Assembly (NCBI GenBank): GCA_002389265.1
Contig: DGOD01000327.1
Location: 1-6,455 of the forward strand
Length of the DNA: 6,455 bases
Origin: Gammaproteobacteria bacterium UBA4475
Lineage (GTDB): Bacteria > Pseudomonadota > Gammaproteobacteria > Pseudomonadales > Azotimanducaceae
Reading direction: 5' to 3'
Shown here: piece by piece, positions 5,827 to 6,455 of the stretch
Layout: every line of letters begins with the position of its first letter
Numbering within the stretch: the stretch's first letter is position 1
Program-made: the position numbers and the translations under genes
The notes under the pieces: model-generated
What the model was told of the DNA's origin: nothing
Seen by the model: only the letters and a program-made list of their open reading frames with translations
Databases searched by the model: none

Positions 5827-6455
5827 CGATCGAAGTACGTGAGGTTAGGGACTTTAGCAAGGTGCGTCTGCGCGGGCCCGGGATACTGAAAGTTACCCAA
5901 TCAGACCATGAGTCTTTGACGATTCAAGCGCCGCGCTATGGGATCAGTCAATTACAATCCATCGTTGTGGATGAAGAGCTGTTGCTAGGCTATGTCAGTA
6001 TCGGTCCCGCCTCGCTGCAACTTTACCGAGAGGTGATTACTTACGATTTGCATGTCAAGGATCTGTGCCAGCTATGTTTAACCGGTGTCGGTCGTGCAGT
6101 GTTGCCAGACATGGATAGTGATGTATTAGTGCTTCAAGTAAAGGGTGCCGGCGAGATTCGAGTGGATCACCTGACAGCCGACCGACTCGAGGTCTTGATC
6201 GATGGCCGCGGTCGAGTGTCTGTCAGCGGTGATGTGGAGGCGCAGTCAGTAGTAGTGCGTGACGCTGGAGATTATCAGGCCGAGACCATGATCAGTGACT
6301 TCGCGAGCCTTAACGTCACAGGTCCGGGGCGCGCGGCGATCTCGGTGAACGATCGGTTACGGGTTGCCATCACCGGCCATGGCACGGTGAGTTATGCAGG
6401 GTTTCCTGAAATCGTCAAGCTCATATCTGGTTCAGGTAGATTGCAGCGTCACCGA
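5823..6455 (+). CDS. DUF2807/GIN-domain (toastrack-type) beta-repeat protein, fourth psp operon gene, 3' end outside window
   Basis: An open frame of 211 codons running off the right edge without a stop. ATG is at 5823 in an ATGA overlap with pspC; GGGGGA at 5811-5816 is a suitable ribosome site six bases upstream, and an in-frame TGA at 5793-5795 with no ATG, GTG or TTG between excludes a longer form. The protein resembles the putative auto-transporter adhesin head GIN domain (DUF2807): VRDFSKVRLRGPGILKVTQ (8-26), then short beta strands separated by G-x-G turns at about 88-90, 108-110, 128-130, 167-169, 185-187 and 203-205, with the typical GHGTVSYAGFPEI (185-197) and SGSGRL (202-207). Family members usually have a signal peptide or lipobox; here the domain starts at once, so location is unclear and may be cytoplasmic. 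PspC domains linked to such toastrack-like domains are known. A structural or partner-binding role in envelope stress is inference. Only a few residues are probably missing. Confidence 0.85.
   Translation, partial: MTIEVREVRDFSKVRLRGPGILKVTQSDHESLTIQAPRYGISQLQSIVVDEELLLGYVSIGPASLQLYREVITYDLHVKDLCQLCLTGVGRAVLPDMDSDVLVLQVKGAGEIRVDHLTADRLEVLIDGRGRVSVSGDVEAQSVVVRDAGDYQAETMISDFASLNVTGPGRAAISVNDRLRVAITGHGTVSYAGFPEIVKLISGSGRLQRHR

Overview
The window looks like chromosomal DNA of a gammaproteobacterium. The reasons are a classical phage-shock-protein locus (pspF divergent from pspABC, with a candidate sigma-54 promoter between them) and an exported chorismate mutase-cyclohexadienyl dehydratase fusion in CM-then-CDT order. 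From memory, unverified, that order is the one reported for gammaproteobacterial fusions, including a marine Halieaceae member. Genus cannot be assigned from the sequence alone. Coding density is high, there is no IS, phage, CRISPR or RNA gene, and no gene-free stretch exceeds 300 bases.

Left part (1-2602): the C-terminal end of an epoxide-hydrolase-like alpha/beta hydrolase enters from the left edge and meets, tail to tail with a 4-base overlap, a minus-strand gene for a secreted bifunctional enzyme. That enzyme has an AroQ-gamma chorismate mutase fused to a PheC-type cyclohexadienyl dehydratase, so it should convert chorismate to phenylpyruvate (or make phenylalanine from arogenate) in the periplasm. 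A 151-base divergent intergenic region separates it from a crotonase-fold (enoyl-CoA hydratase/isomerase family) gene in which both classical hydratase glutamates are replaced. These three genes show no obvious functional link to one another or to the psp locus.

Right part (2623-6455): pspF (minus strand) encodes the sigma-54 enhancer-binding activator. It faces away from pspA, pspB, pspC and a fourth gene. The 265-base AT-rich region between pspF and pspA carries overlapping inverted repeats that look like PspF upstream activating sequences, a weak IHF-like site, a -24/-12-like element and a tandem 11-base repeat just before the pspA ribosome site. Expected logic from the known Psp system: PspA holds PspF inactive at rest. 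Membrane stress is sensed by PspB/PspC, PspA is released to the membrane, and PspF drives the operon.

The least ordinary part is the end of the operon. PspC carries a long Arg/Ala/Glu-rich helical N-terminal extension (about 100 residues absent from E. coli PspC) and an acidic insert. Its stop codon overlaps the start of a fourth gene (ATGA), running off the right edge, for a DUF2807/GIN ('toastrack'-type) beta-repeat protein that starts without a visible signal peptide.
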